This document shows positions 62,022 to 64,000 of a DNA stretch of 64,000 nucleotides, piece by piece (the stretch's first letter is position 1; every line of letters begins with the position of its first letter). The notes under the pieces were generated by a model. That model searched no databases, had not been told where the DNA came from, and saw nothing but the letters and a program-made list of their open reading frames with translations. This stretch comes from Muricoccus pecuniae (GTDB lineage: Bacteria; Pseudomonadota; Alphaproteobacteria; Acetobacterales; Acetobacteraceae): assembly GCF_014199205.1 (NCBI RefSeq), contig NZ_JACIJD010000007.1, positions 62,001 to 126,000 on the forward strand. The letters are read 5' to 3'. The translations under genes were made by a program, and so were the position numbers.

Positions 62022-62954
62022 ATGAGCGTCACCCTGCGCCAGATGCGCGCCATCGTCGCCGTCGCCCGCACCGGCAGCCTTGGCCGCGCGGCCAAGCTGC
62101 TTCACCTGTCCCAGCCGGCGCTGACCGTGCAGCTTCGCGAGGCCGAGGCCGCGCTGGGCCTGCGGCTCTTCGACCGCGGCGCGCGCGGGGCGGTGGCGAC
62201 CGTGGCCGGGCGCGGCCTCGCCGACGCCTTCGCGCGGGTGCTGGAGGACCTGGACGCCGTGGTGGCCGGGGCCCGGGAGGCCGCGGCGGGCCGGAGCGGC
62301 CTCGTGCGCGTGGCGGTCCTCCCCTCGGTGGGGGCGACCTTGCTCCCGCCCGTCCTCGCCCGGCTGCGCGCGGCCAATCCGGGCATCCGCATCGTGGTGC
62401 GCGACGCCGTGGCGAGGAATGTCGTGCAGCTCGTCAGGACCGGGGCCGTCGAGATCGGCATCGGCACGGAGATCGAGCGCGACCCGGAGATCGAGGTGGT
62501 GCCGATCCTGGAGGACCGGATGGTCGCCGTCCTCCCCTCCGGCCATCGCTTCGAAGCCCTTCCGGCGGTGGCCGTCGCCGAGCTCGCGGGAGAGGCGCTC
62601 GTCCTGATGGACCCCGAGAGCAGCGTGCGCGCCCTCTTCGACCGCGCCTGCCGGGAGGCGGGGGTGAGCCCGCTGCCCGCCTGCGAGGCGACCTATATGA
62701 GCACGGCCGTCGCGCTCGTGCGCGCAGGGCTCGGCATCGGCGTCCTTCCCTCCTCGGCCGTTGATCTGCGTGTGACGCCGATCCTGCAGACCCGGCCGAT
62801 CGTCGGGCCCGAGGTCCGGCGCTCCATCAGCCTCGTCCGGCGTGCCGGCCGCACCCTCTCGCCCGCGGCCGAGGCGCTCGTCGGCGACATCCTCGCCGGG
62901 ATCCGCGGCCCGGGCCTCCGCCAGCGGCGCCGGCGTCCCGCCCGGACGGGCTAG
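62022..62954 (+). CDS. LysR-family transcriptional regulator
   Basis: The 310-residue protein has the LysR winged helix (L-R-Q-M-R-A-I-V-A-V-A-R-T-G-S-L-G-R-A-A, L-H-L-S-Q-P-A-L-T-V-Q-L-R-E-A-E) and the effector domain (L-V-R-V-A-V-L-P-S-V-G-A, G-L-G-I-G-V-L-P-S). It is divergent from, and likely controls, the Bug-AtuA operon. The C-terminal ten residues are Arg-rich. Confidence 0.92.
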   Translation: MSVTLRQMRAIVAVARTGSLGRAAKLLHLSQPALTVQLREAEAALGLRLFDRGARGAVATVAGRGLADAFARVLEDLDAVVAGAREAAAGRSGLVRVAVLPSVGATLLPPVLARLRAANPGIRIVVRDAVARNVVQLVRTGAVEIGIGTEIERDPEIEVVPILEDRMVAVLPSGHRFEALPAVAVAELAGEALVLMDPESSVRALFDRACREAGVSPLPACEATYMSTAVALVRAGLGIGVLPSSAVDLRVTPILQTRPIVGPEVRRSISLVRRAGRTLSPAAEALVGDILAGIRGPGLRQRRRRPARTG

Positions 62955-63112
62955 GCCGGCGCGGCGACCCCGGGCGGGCAGGTGCCGCTCGCTCCCAGCG
63001 GAGCACCGGACAGCGAGGACGAGAGGCACCGCCCCGGCCCACCCGGCGGCATCCCGCGAAACCACGTGCCCCGGGGATGAGTTGTCCCGCCAGTCTGCGC
63101 CGGGATGATGAC

Positions 63113-63577
63113 ATGCTCGCCTCCTTCCTCATGGGCCTGGTCGGCGGACAGCGAGGGATGACGCCGCTGGCCACGGTCTCCGTCGCGGCCGCGCGCGGCG
63201 ACCTGCCGGAGGACAACGGGGCTCCCCGCCTGCTCGCCCATCCGCTGGTCGCGCTCGCCACGGTCGCCCTCGCGGTTGCCGAGCTGGGCGGCGACAAGAT
63301 GAAGTCCGCACCCGACCGGATCGTGCCCATCGGGCTGGCGACGCGCTTCGTCACCGCCGCCATCGCCGGGGCCTCGCTCGCCCCGCGCCGGCAGCGCTGG
63401 CTCGCCGCCGCGCTGGGCGGCACGACCGCGGTGGTCGCTTCCTATCCAGGCTGGCGCGCGAGGATCGCCGCCATGCCGCGCTACGGGCAGACGCCGACGG
63501 GACTGGTCGAGGACGCCATCGTCGTTATCAGCGCCGTGACGATCCTGCGCAAACTGGGCCGCTCCTCCGGGAGATAG
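63113..63577 (+). CDS. Small membrane protein, DUF4126-like
   Basis: The 154-residue protein has F-L-M-G-L-V-G-G-Q-R-G-M-T-P-L-A near its start and three to four hydrophobic segments. The pattern G-x-x-x-G-x-R-x-x-x-P-L-A followed by D-K-M-K-S-A-P-D-R and a C-terminal V-E-D-A-I-V is that of DUF4126-like membrane proteins. ATG 63113 is preferred over an upstream start at 63077. Function is unknown. Confidence 0.65.
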   Translation: MLASFLMGLVGGQRGMTPLATVSVAAARGDLPEDNGAPRLLAHPLVALATVALAVAELGGDKMKSAPDRIVPIGLATRFVTAAIAGASLAPRRQRWLAAALGGTTAVVASYPGWRARIAAMPRYGQTPTGLVEDAIVVISAVTILRKLGRSSGR

Positions 63578-63612
63578 GCGCTTCCACGGCAGCGGGGCGA
63601 CGGGAGCGAGTG

Positions 63613-64000
63613 GTGGGCGACGAGACAGTTGAGTTCAGCGCGGCGCAGCGGGATTCGGGCGATGGCGCGCCCGGCGCGACGGCCGCCTTCCCCTATGACC
63701 GAATGACGGTCGAGCGCTTCCGCGAGGCATTCCCGCGCGCGAGGTGGCGCGACGACCTCCGGGCCTGGTTCGTCCCGGGGGCACGGGCAGAGCGGCGGCT
63801 GAACGCCTGGATGGGGCGTGAGTGGCAGGGCGTGCTGGCCTATGCCGACCAACGCGGGCGCGACGCCTTCGACTTCGAGCCGATCTCGAGCCCCTATCTG
63901 GAGGTCGCGGAGGGCTTCGTGGTGCGAACGCCGTACTCCCGCACCGTCATCGCGGAGTTGCGGGAGGTGCCCTGGGCGTCGTGGGACCCCTCATCGAAGG
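63613..64000 (+). CDS. Partial gene with two HARP-like repeats
   Basis: The frame is open from the GTG at 63613 (or the GTG just before it) to the window end, 129 codons, with GGGAG upstream. The first unit, F-P-Y-D-R-M-T-V-E-R-F-R-E-A-F-P-R-A-R-W, continues R-A-W-F-V-P-G. The second, T-P-Y-S-R-T-V-I-A-E-L-R-E-V-P, has W-A-S-W-D-P. Both have the P-Y-x-x-x-x-x-x-x-[FL]-[RK] ... [RS]-W-[DR] pattern of HARP motifs, known from SMARCAL1-like annealing helicases. Whether a helicase domain follows lies outside the window. Confidence 0.5.
   Translation, partial: MGDETVEFSAAQRDSGDGAPGATAAFPYDRMTVERFREAFPRARWRDDLRAWFVPGARAERRLNAWMGREWQGVLAYADQRGRDAFDFEPISSPYLEVAEGFVVRTPYSRTVIAELREVPWASWDPSSK

Noticed and set aside
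1-64000. CRISPR arrays, rRNA genes and large tandem repeats
   Set aside because: None was seen on reading either strand.

Overview
The window looks like a chromosomal segment of a high-GC alphaproteobacterium, most likely Acetobacteraceae of the Roseomonas type. Base composition is strongly GC-rich throughout. Housekeeping gene order (gatCAB beside ruvX and pyrB-pyrC'-plsY-dprA-topA-rnr) is alphaproteobacterial. Solute-binding proteins of the TctC/Bug and TRAP families are abundant and not accompanied by membrane subunits, which is typical of that group. No rRNA or CRISPR array is present; one tRNA (Ser, GCT) is.

Region by region. 1-2 kb: a partial M19 dipeptidase and a beta-lactamase-fold serine hydrolase, divergent from msrA-msrB. 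3.1-6.0 kb: a beta-propeller protein, a polysaccharide deacetylase and a membrane fatty-acid-hydroxylase-type enzyme, in tandem behind an FNR/FixK-like box. 6.1-7.9 kb: a small hypothetical gene, a candidate small RNA with an intrinsic terminator, and a FemAB-like acyltransferase. 8.3-13.1 kb: a complete branched-chain-amino-acid-type ABC importer (livGF, binding protein, livHM). 13.1-15.1 kb: a 40-residue membrane ORF, an XpaC-like and a TelA-like gene joined by TTGA start/stop overlaps. 15.1-17.4 kb: an orphan TRAP binding protein and a zinc alcohol dehydrogenase. 17.5-28.3 kb: a long minus-strand run, pyrB to rpmG, with overlapping or nearly touching genes; its PyrC lacks metal-binding histidines. 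28.3-33.6 kb: GNAT, ruvX, a retropepsin-like protease and gatCAB. 33.6-36 kb: a thioredoxin-reductase-like flavoenzyme, a TM2 protein, a GST and tRNA-Ser.

36-45 kb is an accessory, decaying stretch beginning at tRNA-Ser. It holds a MocR regulator divergent from a threonine-dehydratase-like gene with a perfect 19-bp palindrome between them, a Bug binding protein, a decapitated MerR gene, an IS21 (istB) remnant, a frameshifted IS5-family transposase, a second IS5-type remnant and a diguanylate cyclase. 45.3-48.8 kb carries the most interesting cluster: a YihU-type 3-sulfolactaldehyde reductase-like dehydrogenase, two half-size ThDP decarboxylase subunits resembling sulfopyruvate decarboxylase ComD/ComE, and a 2-oxoacid-type TRAP binding protein. 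Together they suggest C3-organosulfonate metabolism. 49-54 kb: hflX, a metallo-beta-lactamase-fold lipoprotein, tam and a LysR regulator. 54.2-57.7 kb: a second dehydrogenase pair plus TRAP binding protein. 57.7-58.3 kb: a three-times-frameshifted pseudogene. 58.5-59.0 kb: an orphan proteasome/HslV-like Ntn hydrolase. 59.3-63.0 kb: an AtuA-type pair, a Bug binding protein and a divergent LysR gene. The window closes with a DUF4126-like membrane protein and the start of a protein with two HARP-like repeats.

All assignments come from reading translated sequence and motifs; no database search was run.
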